Shown here: piece after piece, positions 25,801 to 35,397 of the stretch | How the letters are laid out: every line of letters begins with the position of its first letter | How positions within the stretch are numbered: the stretch's first letter is position 1 | Assembly (NCBI RefSeq): GCF_009765705.1 | Contig: NZ_LMUX01000009.1 | Location: 303,269-367,268, forward strand | DNA length: 64,000 bases | Source: Burkholderia sp. L27(2015) | GTDB lineage: Bacteria > Pseudomonadota > Gammaproteobacteria > Burkholderiales > Burkholderiaceae | Reading direction: 5' to 3' | Program-made: the position numbers and the translations under genes | Notes under the pieces: model-generated | Seen by the model: only the letters and a program-made list of their open reading frames with translations | Told to the model about the DNA's origin: nothing | Database searches by the model: none

Positions 25801-26228
25801 CTTTTGACCCTCAGCACATCGCTACTGTTAAGGAAATTTTCGCCTCCTGCCGATTCCCACTTGTGCTGGTCGCAATAAAGCAAGGGGCCTCCGACGATAG
25901 GAGACCACACCATATCTTTTCCAAAATTGAACGTACGCTGTCTCTCGAAAGCTCGGATGTCGGACCGAGCCTCTATGGCCGCAGCTCGATCCAATGTATG
26001 AATGTCGAACGTCCAAAAATGGTCCTCGCTGAATCGAAATTCGACTACCGTTTCGCAGTCGTGACGCTGTTTGGCCCAAGCCTTGGCGACGTGTAACGCG
26101 GTTCCCAGATAAAATCCCTGGCCGAGTTCTCCTCCGCCGACAGTGACGTCCACTTTGGCATCCCGCAAGTCATGAGCGATGGACTCTGATGTGCCATGGA
26201 ATGTCGAAAGATAGTCTTTTGCACTCAT
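25797..26228 (-). CDS. DUF3990-like ADP-ribosyltransferase-fold protein
   Basis: The N-terminal half reads FHGTSESIAHDL...VGGGELGQGFYLGTALHVAKAWAKQR. This is the H-G-T ... G.GFY.....A..WA pattern of small ADP-ribosyltransferase-fold proteins of the DUF3990 type. A candidate catalytic acidic residue follows in ETVVEFRF. ATG 26,228 is preferred over ATG 26,243 because gtgaag lies upstream of it; both are possible. It is coupled (ATGA) to a 145-aa unknown gene. Likely a NAD-using toxin or modifier in a two-gene defence or toxin-antitoxin unit. The target is unknown. Confidence 0.65.
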   Translation of the reverse strand: MSAKDYLSTFHGTSESIAHDLRDAKVDVTVGGGELGQGFYLGTALHVAKAWAKQRHDCETVVEFRFSEDHFWTFDIHTLDRAAAIEARSDIRAFERQRTFNFGKDMVWSPIVGGPLLYCDQHKWESAGGENFLNSSDVLRVKR

Positions 26229-26359
26229 TTTATCTTCACACATTTCTGAAAATGTACTGTTGTTTAACTCACATTTGTATTTCTCGCGAATCCACTTCGT
26301 CGACCAACACTAGATGAGGCGCCGCTGCTGCATCGGTCGACGGTAGTACCGTGGACTGG

Positions 26360-27046
26360 TCAATTGTCTCGTATGAATGCGACAATTGACTCAACTTCTT
26401 CGAGCGTCGTGTCGAACCACTCTGTGCCTGGCACGTCTTTTCGCCACTTGCCGCGCGATGTAAGGACGTTGTGTATCGCATGCTCAAACGCCTCAACACG
26501 TGCGGTTTGCCACTGTCCTAAGATCACCGGGTTACTGAAGGAGGCGGACTTTTTGCACTGGTCAACAACGCGCGCCTCGACGTTTAGCTGCGTCCGACCA
26601 ACCTTAATAGGAAATGGCTCTCCGGCCTTGATCAGTTCAGGAAAACTGAAGGCATACACTGAACCGTTATAGTCTAAGGCCGCTTCGCCATTTGGCAGCG
26701 CCTCCAAACTGTCTTCAGCGGCATCCTCCAGCTCGTCATCTCCCTCCGAAGGCACTTGGAACCACCCATTGCCTAATCTCGTCAGCTGCCCCGTGTTGTG
26801 AGCAATGAACGGAATATAGAACCGAAGCGCTTTGCCAACAGTCTCGTATCCTTCCGACTGCTTTTTCTTGTAAGTCTGACTCTGCTGCTCAATCGAGAAA
26901 TGCTTATCGATAATTTTTCTCACGAATTCGATCAAGTGAAATCGCTCACCGCCTGCTACCTCAGGCATTAGCAACAACTCTGGAATCGCTGTGTACCGTG
27001 CGAAATGGTAACAAAATGAGCCTGAAGCTTCGAACGATAAGTGCAC
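26360..27046 (-). CDS. GIY-YIG nuclease domain protein (T5orf172/MUG113 type)
   Basis: The C-terminal 110 residues carry the T5orf172-like variant of GIY-YIG: SVYAFSFPELIKAGEPFPIKVGRT, then VEARVVDQCKKS, an Ala/Glu helix (ARVEAFEHAIHNVL) and PGTEWFDTTLEEVESIV at the end. The N-terminal 110 residues are helical (HLIEFVRKIIDKHFSIEQQ ... VGKALRFYIPFI) and may be a DNA-contacting or regulatory part. The start is a GTG at 27,046 with a weak site (gggac); ATG positions further in are possible. It stands alone in the defence cargo. Cleavage of invading DNA is the likely role. Confidence 0.75.
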   Translation of the reverse strand: MHLSFEASGSFCYHFARYTAIPELLLMPEVAGGERFHLIEFVRKIIDKHFSIEQQSQTYKKKQSEGYETVGKALRFYIPFIAHNTGQLTRLGNGWFQVPSEGDDELEDAAEDSLEALPNGEAALDYNGSVYAFSFPELIKAGEPFPIKVGRTQLNVEARVVDQCKKSASFSNPVILGQWQTARVEAFEHAIHNVLTSRGKWRKDVPGTEWFDTTLEEVESIVAFIRDN

Positions 27047-27160
27047 GGCGTTGTCCCAATATAATTAATTATTATTAACGAGAGTGTAGCTTTTTATTTT
27101 TGAAATGCGCGACTTGATATAGATATACTGTTGTTAAAACCAAATATAACCAGAACAACA

Positions 27161-27697
27161 TATGAAAAGAAAGATAATTGGGGCGACGGTGATTCTGGTT
27201 GGAGTGCTGTGCTCATAACTGCATTCAATTGCGTCTGTCTTTCGGCGCTACTCGACAAGGTAATCACGATAGATAGCCGAGCCACCGGCGTTTCAGTCGA
27301 CGCTCATTATGCCTACTACATCGACTCTTCATCCGCCGTGTTCGATCTGCGTGACGGATCTTCGACCAATTCGCCGATGGACGTCATTCGCGTGTTGCTG
27401 CAGTTCGCGGCGGCAGTGAAGGAAGAGGAGTTTTCGGACGTTATTTTGTCGTAGTCCGGCGTTCCCAAGTTTCGATTGAGGGGCGATTTCTTCAAAACCT
27501 TGGGTGACGAGTACTGTGTTCAGAATTCAGTCTTCACGATTCGCAACTTGCCGCAACTTGTATACAAGCTAGACGGTTTGCCGGCTTTCGAAACGTGGAC
27601 GGAAGGGTGGCTCGGCGTTGTTAGTAAGCAGATCGAGGATTTTTTTGAATTCAACAAGCAGCGGTATATAAGAGATCTGACGGCGATGGCTCACTGA
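27161..27697 (+). pseudogene. Decayed gene for an exported protein (frameshift plus in-frame TAG)
   Basis: ATG 27,161 opens a signal-peptide-like start (MKRKIIGATVILVGVLCS) that stops almost at once. A neighbouring frame continues coherently from about 27,215 (ITAFNCVCLSALLDKVITIDS...) to TAG at 27,452. The same frame then resumes directly after this stop (SGVPKFRLRGDFFKTLGDEY...) and runs to 27,697. One frameshift near 27,214 and one stop codon would reconstruct a protein of about 175 residues. The reconstructed body looks like a normal soluble domain. The family is not recognised. Sequencing error is the alternative explanation. Confidence 0.55.
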
Positions 27698-27915
27698 CCG
27701 CTGCTGGATGTGGTCGCGCTAAGCGCCTCGCTCACGACAGGGAGCTGAACGCATCCATGCTGCCAATTCCCTATCCCGAATTTCTGCGGGGTATTTAAGG
27801 TTTTCTGGGGGGCTGCCTTCCCTAAATGCAGCAAGTGGTTAGTCTAATCGCCAAAAACGGCTAAATCTGGTCGGCATTGGCTGTCTCAGCCCGTACACAC
27901 AAAAAGTGAAGAAAG

Positions 27916-30027
27916 ATGGCGAAGAACGACGCGGTACTGCTGGATGGCATAGTTTCCGAACGAACAACGACCGAAAATCTAGACTTGGGGGAAGCTTTTG
28001 AGCTATTCGCGTTTGAGCAGCTTCTGAAAAGCTATGACCCGTCGCGGCAGGAGATAGATGCAGGCTGGGTGGACGGGAAGGACGATGGAGGCATTGACGG
28101 GTTTTATTCTTTCGTGAACGGTTCGCTGGTCGTCGACCCCACCAAGTTCCCTTGGCCAAAGAAAGGCGCAAGCATCGAAGTTTGGATCATAAGTTGCAAG
28201 CATCAGGACTCCTTCAAGCAGGATCCGCTAAATGCTCTTCTACCAACAATTGAAGAGTTACTGGATTTCGAGAAAGGCCCGTCAGATTTTGACGGGAAGT
28301 ACTCGTCTCAACTTCTGAGGGCACGTGAGAACCTTGTTGCCGCATTCCGATCGACCGCCAGCGGATCCCCTAAGTTGCAGTTCAAGTTTGTCTATGTTTC
28401 GCGGGGCGATATCGCGGATCTGGCGGTAAACATCGAAGGTCGAGGGAATCAATTAAAGAGGTTGGTCTCGGACTATTTTAGTGAAGCCGACGTACAACTT
28501 GATTACGTCGGCGCTACCGAGCTCATTGCGTTGCATCGGAAGTCCCGTTTTGTCCTAGAGTTACCTTATGCGGAGCAACTATCGACAGACAGCGGTGCGT
28601 ATGTGCTTCTCGTGCCGTTGAATGGATACGCAAAGTTCGTCAGCGATGGGCAAGGTCATCTGCGCCGCTACTTGTTCGATTCCAACGTCCGAGATTTTTT
28701 GGGCGCGAATGCTGTAAATCAAGATATCGCGCAAACGTTGACTGACGAAGATGCACCAGAATTCTGGTGGCTAAACAACGGCGTAACGATTCTGGCAACG
28801 CGGGCTATCCCTCTAGGAAAAACGGCAGTAGGGAACGCAATCCAGCTGCATGATGTGCAGATCGTCAATGGCTTACAGACAACCCAGAGTATCCACAATC
28901 GCTTCGTCGACAGTCCTGACACTACGAACGCCGCTTGCGTCCTCATCAAAATAATCGTGTCTGAGGATCTTGCAGTACGAGACAAGATCATCCGCGCGAC
29001 AAATAACCAGAGCAGTGTAGAGCTTGCCGCGCTCACGGCCACTGACAAAATACAACGAGATATCGAAGAAATTCTTGTGCGCTACGATTGGTATTATGAG
29101 CGCCGCCGCAACTACTACAAAAACATCGGTAAGCCAGTTGAACGATTCGTTGCCCCCCTATTTCTAGCTGTCGGCGTAGTGGCCTTGATCAGAAAGGCTC
29201 CTCATTCCGCCGCGCGTCTGAAGTCGCGGTTTATGCGTGACCCTGAAAGCTATCAGTCAGTTTTTTCGGACAGGTTGCCGATCCTCATTTGGCCAAAATT
29301 GGCAACAATCATGAAGTTCGTGGACGTCGCAATCGCCGAGATATTACCTCGAAATAAGCGGGAAAATCGGTTGAGAGCTGGGTGGCGAGGTGCGGTAGCT
29401 CTCGCCTGCGTTGCCGAAATCCTGGGTAGCTTTGACTACTCAGTCCAGGCTTTGCTGGACCTGGACGAAGCCTTATTGAGTCGTGAGCGCGCGGCACACA
29501 TATTCGAGATGCTTTATTTAGGCCCAGTTGGGACGCAACAGAGCAGGGATCATGTTGCTTTTCAGCCAGGTCGCATTGATATCCACGCCATTTCTTTTGG
29601 ACGCGCAAATTCCATTGCTGGTACCGACGTGATTGGTAGATGGCAAATGCCAAGCGCATCGGTTCATGTCCCCACGTCTCCGCAAAGACAACCGAAAGCG
29701 GTTAGACAGACCTCGCCTGCCGCTGCTCAGCTTCCCGCGATGCAGACCATTGACGTCGAGAAAGTCTTTTCAAGGCTGCCTGCGCAGCCCTGGCCGAAAG
29801 GCGTTCAGCACACGGTCGCGGAAGACACAGGCCTACCACTCTCGATTGTCAAACGTGCCATCAAGCAGCTTATTGGGACCGGCCGGTTTGAGAATCAGTA
29901 CGATGGGGTCGTCGTTAACCTGAATGGCATCATCACAGCTTTGGATCGCGACAGAGCGGACCCTCGTCACGTGATTGGCGAAATCTTCGTCCGCACTCTT
30001 ACGAACGATACGGGTAATGTTGGCTGA
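27916..30027 (+). CDS. AIPR-family abortive infection phage resistance protein
   Basis: The 703-residue protein contains the AIPR block: FWWLNNGVTILA (about residue 280), QLHDVQIVNGLQTTQSIHNRF (about 315), then IIRATNNQSSVELAALTATD, the usual NxN/Q-rich helix. The N-terminal region has a restriction-like pattern: AGWVDGKDDGGIDGFYSF, then IEVWIISCKHQDSFKQD. This resembles the D...(E/Q)xK core of PD-(D/E)XK nucleases (IDGF ... SCKHQ). The last 100 residues (HTVAEDTGLPLSIVKRAIKQL) form a winged-helix-like DNA-binding end. ATG 27,916 has gaagaaag upstream. AIPR proteins act in phage exclusion. The next gene downstream may belong to the same unit. Confidence 0.85.
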   Translation: MAKNDAVLLDGIVSERTTTENLDLGEAFELFAFEQLLKSYDPSRQEIDAGWVDGKDDGGIDGFYSFVNGSLVVDPTKFPWPKKGASIEVWIISCKHQDSFKQDPLNALLPTIEELLDFEKGPSDFDGKYSSQLLRARENLVAAFRSTASGSPKLQFKFVYVSRGDIADLAVNIEGRGNQLKRLVSDYFSEADVQLDYVGATELIALHRKSRFVLELPYAEQLSTDSGAYVLLVPLNGYAKFVSDGQGHLRRYLFDSNVRDFLGANAVNQDIAQTLTDEDAPEFWWLNNGVTILATRAIPLGKTAVGNAIQLHDVQIVNGLQTTQSIHNRFVDSPDTTNAACVLIKIIVSEDLAVRDKIIRATNNQSSVELAALTATDKIQRDIEEILVRYDWYYERRRNYYKNIGKPVERFVAPLFLAVGVVALIRKAPHSAARLKSRFMRDPESYQSVFSDRLPILIWPKLATIMKFVDVAIAEILPRNKRENRLRAGWRGAVALACVAEILGSFDYSVQALLDLDEALLSRERAAHIFEMLYLGPVGTQQSRDHVAFQPGRIDIHAISFGRANSIAGTDVIGRWQMPSASVHVPTSPQRQPKAVRQTSPAAAQLPAMQTIDVEKVFSRLPAQPWPKGVQHTVAEDTGLPLSIVKRAIKQLIGTGRFENQYDGVVVNLNGIITALDRDRADPRHVIGEIFVRTLTNDTGNVG

Positions 30028-30312
30028 AACTGGCGGTTTTACCGAACCAAATTTGCTATGAGTGTCCTAGTCGTGTGGAGAGGTACGTCTCTATTCGGCC
30101 CGTTCGGATTGGAAGCCCGAAACGCGCGAGCCAGCGATCAGCAGCACGCGACGCGTCTCTGTCATTGGCGCGTGCTTCTGGAGAATGGCAGCATTCGAGC
30201 TCAAAGCAGTCGTAAGATTCTCACGGAACGGGAGGCGAGGTCGTCTCACGGAACCGCCGATCGCGACTGGTACTATGCCACTCATATTCGCCACTCCCGC
30301 CGAGTAATCCAC

Positions 30313-31386
30313 ATGCTCACAGACATCTTTGGTCGCCGTTACCGCGATTATCCGATCTGGTCCGACTACACAGCAAGCGAGTCCGGATTACTGGTTCAAT
30401 GCCTTGAGGTTGCCAAGGATGTATTGCCATACTATTCCGCCGATGGCCAGGTTATTGATAGCCGTAAGTTGAAATGGAAACTTATCCACGACCGGCTTGC
30501 GCGCGAGCTGGGTGTAGGAGAGTTGTGGCCACGGTACTTTCAGTACACAACTAAGAATTGGCAAGGCGTTGATGTCCCAGCGACTCACGCCAACGAGTGG
30601 GTCGCTATGTGCGAGATGTTTGCGACATTCACATATCAGCAGCAAATTCACAGCAACATCGACCGTTACATGAAGGACCGGATCAGTTTGATAGAGCTGG
30701 CGATGCGAGAGCGTCAAAACGAGATCAAGGAAATGAACCGTATTCTCGAACAACAAGTCCGAGAAGCGGTGCTGCTAGCGCAGCAACCGACCCGGCGCGG
30801 TGTGATCCGAATTCCGGGCAGTCCTGAGACAGCGCTCAGGACCACGAACGCGACTATGAATGCCGCTTTTAATGCGTCCGTAGAGGAGCTAAACGTCAGG
30901 TTTCAGCAATCAGGGGTTCCGCTCAGCTATCACAATGGGTTCATCCAAGTGGCGACAGATGAGCAAATTGAAAAGCGGATCAGCAAACCGTTCTGGACTG
31001 TGATCGCCGACGCTAAATGGCAGAATGTGGCGACTGACATGCACGAAGCGCTCGACCGACGTGATCGAGGCGCAGGCGACGCAGCTTGGTACGCCTGTAA
31101 AGCACTAGAAAGTGCGATTAAGATTATCTCTGATCAGAAGGGCTGGACGAGAGGTACCGAAAAGGGCGCACACAACTATATCGATAATCTTGTCGCCGAA
31201 AGGGCTGGGGTGCGATATATCGACACCTTCGAAATGGAGGTTTTGAAGCCTTATTTCAGCCATGTGCGAAACAGATTCGGCCACGGTCCCGGTAGCGATC
31301 CCATGCCGGCTTTCACAGCGGCGCAGACTGATTGGGCCGTCGAGTTTGCCATGACATGGGTCCGTACGTTAGTCCGGCGGGGCTGA
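30313..31386 (+). CDS. HEPN/Abi-C-terminal domain protein
   Basis: The last 130 residues match the abortive-infection C-terminal (HEPN-like) layout: DAAWYACKALESAIKII, NYIDNLVAERAG, EMEVLKPYFSHVRNRFGHGPG, QTDWAVEFAMTWVRTLV. The R-N-x3-H (R-x4-6-H) sequence is the usual HEPN RNase active site. The N-terminal part has its own helical domain, and a coiled coil lies between (SLIELAMRERQNEIKEMNRILEQQVREA). ATG 30,313 (MLTDIFGRRY) is chosen. The frame reaches ATG 30,058 but those 85 residues look non-coding. It follows the AIPR gene on the same strand. RNA cleavage on infection is the expected action. Confidence 0.65.
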   Translation: MLTDIFGRRYRDYPIWSDYTASESGLLVQCLEVAKDVLPYYSADGQVIDSRKLKWKLIHDRLARELGVGELWPRYFQYTTKNWQGVDVPATHANEWVAMCEMFATFTYQQQIHSNIDRYMKDRISLIELAMRERQNEIKEMNRILEQQVREAVLLAQQPTRRGVIRIPGSPETALRTTNATMNAAFNASVEELNVRFQQSGVPLSYHNGFIQVATDEQIEKRISKPFWTVIADAKWQNVATDMHEALDRRDRGAGDAAWYACKALESAIKIISDQKGWTRGTEKGAHNYIDNLVAERAGVRYIDTFEMEVLKPYFSHVRNRFGHGPGSDPMPAFTAAQTDWAVEFAMTWVRTLVRRG

Positions 31387-31462
31387 TACATTCGAATATG
31401 CTCACGCGCAAGGGCGACGTATCGGAGCGGGGATCTCCGGTCTGGGAAACTCTTTTGAAGGT

Positions 31463-34400
31463 CTAGCGAGTCTCAAGAAACATTCGAGCGGTCAAAAACG
31501 AATATCGCGCGACAAGCGGCAACCATTCGCAGATCAATTTAGGGTTATGCGGGAAAAGCTCGCCGGCGACAACCGATTCAAAGGCTTGCAGTGCACGGGC
31601 AGCGTCCTCGCTTTCCTCTACCTTGGCCTTCTTCACCCACCATCGTGTGTCTCCTTCTGTAGCCTGCGTCAGATATATGGGGAAAGTGGAAGACGCCAGC
31701 GTCGGGTCACCAATCAGCGCGGCAAGCAAAAGCATTGGCACTTGGAAGGTACCAGGCACATCAAGAGTGCCCTCGAACTCGACAAGCTTGCGAGGCGGCA
31801 CCGACGCTTTCAAAAGCCGATATACATTCGCAAATCTTTTCGCACTTCGAGGAGTTGGCAGCAGCCCATGCAATCGTCCTGCGAAAGCTGCCTCAGCTTT
31901 GTTGATTGAAAGCGCTTGCGCTAATTCTGTCAGGTCCCGCGGCGTCGCCACTTTGGCTGCGGCCTCGCCTTCCGAAGTCGGGTATTCGGTTACCGGCGTT
32001 GCATCCATTGGATCCTCTGTTGCGGTATGTGCCGGGATGCTGCCCAGACCCGCAGGGCCGTCTTCGTTCCGCATGTCGTCGACCGTCGCTGATTGCGGCG
32101 ACGTCGGTGCCAGTAGTCTTTGCATCATCCGCGAAAAGGCTAGGTCATTCATTGGGCGGACGCTAAACGGGATTTGAAAAATCTTGTCCAGATAGTCCTG
32201 CGCGGTTGCAACGCTTCCCGCGACCGGTCCCTCTCTTTTCAGGTGACTAAACTTTGTTTCGAGCGAACGCAACAGCCAGCGAGGGTCGACGCTTACCACT
32301 ACAACAAACAATTCATAGGCCAGGAGAAGATGTACCGCCTGGAGAATTTCGACTACAACGTTCGGTGGACAGCGGTCCACGTCGTCGATGTATAAGACGA
32401 TGCGGTCAACGCGGCGCAGGCCGTCTTGCCCCGTGCGCAAACGCTGTACAAGACCGTCGAAATCCCTGCGTATCACGGAAATCAAGCCCAAATGTTGGCG
32501 ATAGTCCTCTGACTTCGCGCGCTCGGCCACGAAGTAGCTTAGCGAACGTCCCTGCTGCATCGCCGTCACACGGTCTTCCAACTCTTTGGCCCGCGCGCTG
32601 ACCACTGCCACCTGCTCAGCTGCGGTCTGCTCCTCGGCCTTGGCTTGGGCAAGCTCACTCTCTAGTCTGGTTTCGTCCGCAGTCGGTTCGGAACGCTTCG
32701 CGGCCAGCCCCGCATCAACTTTACGCTTTGCCTCCGACAGAGCCTTGAGCGCGTTTTTCGCGTGTCCGAGGGCCTTACTAATTACCGTCGATATAGACCC
32801 AACTACGACCGTGACTTGCGCCGCCAACGCTGACATCGCCGCTGCGTTTGGGTCAATTAGCTTCGCTATAACCCACCCAACTACAGGCGGTGCGACGAAG
32901 AGTAAAATAATTCCGCCGACAGCCCATGGCACGCTTCGGCCGTTGAATATCGACGCTATAAGAGACGCTGCGCGCCCGCCAATTGAATAGCTCTGCTCCA
33001 CGACCCGACTTAATTCTTTGAAGCTGTCGAGCGCGGCCGGTGCACCCACTTGATACAAGGCCTCTTCGACCTCTTTCTTCAGGTCCTTATCCTCAGCAAG
33101 CAGGTTGACAAGGTCGCTATAGCGAAGGTCACGCAACCTTAGCTCTCGTCGTTCGCGCTGAAAAATACTTTCCTGCAGAGCCTGTGATGCCTTATTCAAC
33201 TGCTCCGCCGCGAGCTTTCGTTCGGCTTCGGTTGCTTTGACTTCGGCACGAACGCTTTCAAGTTCGCGCGTCAACTTGCTATACGTTTCAGAGCCATCGA
33301 CCGCTGGCGTTAGATGGCTCGACAGTTCGCCCAGAATGTGACTCACCAGACTTGCGAGGAGGTTTGTGTCTACGTAGTGCCAAGCATTGAAGTGGATTTG
33401 CACTACGTCTGAACAGAACGGGCCGTTGTTCTGGGCCTCGGCCTTTTGAGCAATGCGCTTCACAGTGGAATCAATTGAGCGCATGAAGAAACTCTTTCCT
33501 GCGCCCCATTCCCCGAACAAACCAATCGCAAGAGGAGGAACAACTTCGCGAGCGAGCATCACCGACGCAAGAGTCTCTACGTCTCGGCTGATACCAATGT
33601 CGTCCTTCGAGATGTCGATGGTATCGGATGCATAGCCGGCTATAACCGGTCCTGAAGGCGACTCTTTCTGTTGTACGTCTGACATGTCAGAAAGCAATTG
33701 ATACACTAAAGTTCTGTCCGCTTCTCCCGACGAAGCACGAAGCGCATCACGAACGTCGTTGAAGTCGAATACCGAAAGCAAACGACCGAACGCTCGCTGA
33801 GAGAGATGCTCTGCAGAGCGCGCCTCATCTAGCACAAGCGCGCTAAATGGCTCTAAGCCTATAATTTCAAGCACGGAAGCCCTAGCTGCGTGGGCCATCT
33901 TCGGCGACGACAAAGCGAAAAGGGCGTCATACCTCAGTCGCCGCCAATCTGCGTTGCGCGCAAGTTGGTCCACGACGACTGACGCCAATTCTGGTACAGG
34001 AAACGCTCGCAGCAATCGGAGAACGGGCCACGCGACGTCGATGTCGTCCGACTGCAACGATGTTCGCAGTTGCAGGAGCAGCGATTCGTCATTCGGATTA
34101 ACGGAGACCGAGGCAAGCAGAGCCACCTCAGGTGCGTTGTCTCCTAAAGCCTTGTCTTGAGCTTGCTGCCGATAAGAGGGATTTCGACCGATGACGCCTG
34201 CCAAGGTCCAGAACCGGACCGTTCGGTCCGGCTCGTGCTTGGCATCAATATGGCGCAATATCAACGCATAACTCGCATCGCTATCCGCTTCGAGCCCAAT
34301 GAGAATGCTCAAAAGCCACCCGCGGATGGAGGCACCTCGAGCTTGGTCTCTCGGCGAACCGACGAACTGCCTCGCTCGAGATACGCTGTACTCGTCGCTA

Positions 34401-34993
34401 AGGGCTGTGCGAATCCGGATGGCTAGTTCTTCGCGGTTTGCGATATCACCTCGGATAACCCGGTCAAGTAAGACCGAACGGTCGACATCAGTTCCATTTA
34501 CTATGACCCAAAGGATTTCGTCAAATCGCGATTTCACTTCGCGTTGTTGGCTCGGCGGAGTACTAGATAACTTCGGCGTTGGCGAACGAATTGCGTTCAG
34601 CAGCTGGTCGAAACTGCCGCTTCCACCAGTGAGGTCAACGCGAAGCCTTCGCCGAAAAAGTCCATCGATGTCATCCAGTGCTTCTTCCGGTGGATTTCCG
34701 ATGAGAACGGGGATGATTTGCTTTTGCAGAATAACTGCGCGCTCCGCCAACTTTCGCTGCGTTGGCCCCCACCCTCGCTCCCCCAATATGATGACCACGG
34801 TTGAGGATTGGCGAAGTTCCGTGTCTTCAATTTTCTCGAATTCGTCCCCTGGTTTACCGTCACGTCGAAAGAAGTAGGTCGAAATTTCGAAGGAATGTAA
34901 GAGGTCAGCAATCTTGTCGATCCCGTCTTCGCGCTCGTTGTAAAGAAGGAAGACCCTATGTTGTTCGAAGGAACTAAGTTCTGTTGCTGCCAA
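31463..34993 (-). CDS. TIR-domain KAP-family P-loop NTPase
   Basis: This 1176-residue protein starts at TTG 34,993, which has AGGAG six bases upstream. Residues about 10-135 form a TIR-like domain (RVFLLYNEREDGIDKIADLL, TVVIILGERGWGPTQRKLAERA, IIPVLIGNP). Residues 150-480 are HEAT-like helical repeats. The KAP NTPase follows: Walker A GLFGEWGAGKSFF near 490, a long coiled coil (570-680), a membrane segment (VPWAVGGIILLFVAPPVVGWVIAKLI, near 690-715), a second coiled coil, Walker B RIVLYIDDVDRCPP near 865, then FVVVVSVDPRWLLRSLE. KAP NTPases with membrane insertions act in phage exclusion. The TIR part could use NAD or serve as a signalling adaptor. Confidence 0.82.
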   Translation of the reverse strand: MAATELSSFEQHRVFLLYNEREDGIDKIADLLHSFEISTYFFRRDGKPGDEFEKIEDTELRQSSTVVIILGERGWGPTQRKLAERAVILQKQIIPVLIGNPPEEALDDIDGLFRRRLRVDLTGGSGSFDQLLNAIRSPTPKLSSTPPSQQREVKSRFDEILWVIVNGTDVDRSVLLDRVIRGDIANREELAIRIRTALSDEYSVSRARQFVGSPRDQARGASIRGWLLSILIGLEADSDASYALILRHIDAKHEPDRTVRFWTLAGVIGRNPSYRQQAQDKALGDNAPEVALLASVSVNPNDESLLLQLRTSLQSDDIDVAWPVLRLLRAFPVPELASVVVDQLARNADWRRLRYDALFALSSPKMAHAARASVLEIIGLEPFSALVLDEARSAEHLSQRAFGRLLSVFDFNDVRDALRASSGEADRTLVYQLLSDMSDVQQKESPSGPVIAGYASDTIDISKDDIGISRDVETLASVMLAREVVPPLAIGLFGEWGAGKSFFMRSIDSTVKRIAQKAEAQNNGPFCSDVVQIHFNAWHYVDTNLLASLVSHILGELSSHLTPAVDGSETYSKLTRELESVRAEVKATEAERKLAAEQLNKASQALQESIFQRERRELRLRDLRYSDLVNLLAEDKDLKKEVEEALYQVGAPAALDSFKELSRVVEQSYSIGGRAASLIASIFNGRSVPWAVGGIILLFVAPPVVGWVIAKLIDPNAAAMSALAAQVTVVVGSISTVISKALGHAKNALKALSEAKRKVDAGLAAKRSEPTADETRLESELAQAKAEEQTAAEQVAVVSARAKELEDRVTAMQQGRSLSYFVAERAKSEDYRQHLGLISVIRRDFDGLVQRLRTGQDGLRRVDRIVLYIDDVDRCPPNVVVEILQAVHLLLAYELFVVVVSVDPRWLLRSLETKFSHLKREGPVAGSVATAQDYLDKIFQIPFSVRPMNDLAFSRMMQRLLAPTSPQSATVDDMRNEDGPAGLGSIPAHTATEDPMDATPVTEYPTSEGEAAAKVATPRDLTELAQALSINKAEAAFAGRLHGLLPTPRSAKRFANVYRLLKASVPPRKLVEFEGTLDVPGTFQVPMLLLAALIGDPTLASSTFPIYLTQATEGDTRWWVKKAKVEESEDAARALQAFESVVAGELFPHNPKLICEWLPLVARYSFLTARMFLETR

Positions 34994-35274
34994 CGGAGTC
35001 TCCTATTGCGTCGAATTTTGTTGACGTCGAGACTAGCACGGATAAACGACAGTAACCTTGGCCATGCAAACGGTGAAGGGCTCGATCGGCATTCACGTCA
35101 ACATGCCGGGAACGGTGCTTCCCGACAGAGCCAAAATGCTCACCCTGGGAGCGCCCGCAGCGAGCACCCTGCCGCCGAAGGAAAAAGCCGGACGAGTCTC
35201 TCAATATATTCTATCTCGCGACGTAATAGCCTTATTCGGTTTATCGTCTGAGTGGTTCGAGACGGCACGGAGCC
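34994..35274. other. Intergenic stretch between TIR-KAP gene and right-end repeats
   Basis: No gene is recognised. It should hold the promoter of the TIR-KAP gene. Small frames here lack ribosome sites. The right-end repeat array of the element starts at 35,275. Confidence 0.4.
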
Positions 35275-35349
35275 GATTCGCAAGTTTATTGTTCTAAGGC
35301 TGTTAAAAGTACGGTCCTTTGCAGCCCTGTTCTCAACTTTATTGATCGT
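35275..35349 (-). repeat. Two inner TnsB-type sites at the right end
   Basis: On the minus strand GAACAATAAACTTGCGAATC (35,275-35,294) and GATCAATAAAGTTGAGAACA (about 35,328-35,347) repeat the core of the terminal site. With the terminal copy at 35,398 the spacing is 54 and 68 bp. Wide spacing of three sites is the Tn7 left-end pattern. Confidence 0.7.
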
Positions 35350-35397
35350 TTTAAAGACTTGCCAATGCAGCGTAGCGTTGTGCTGCGGTACGCACTG

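Noticed and set aside
30058-30312. N-terminal extension of the HEPN/Abi-C protein by 85 residues
   Set aside because: The residues are Arg/Ser/His-rich without structure and look like translated non-coding DNA; ATG 30,313 begins normal protein sequence.
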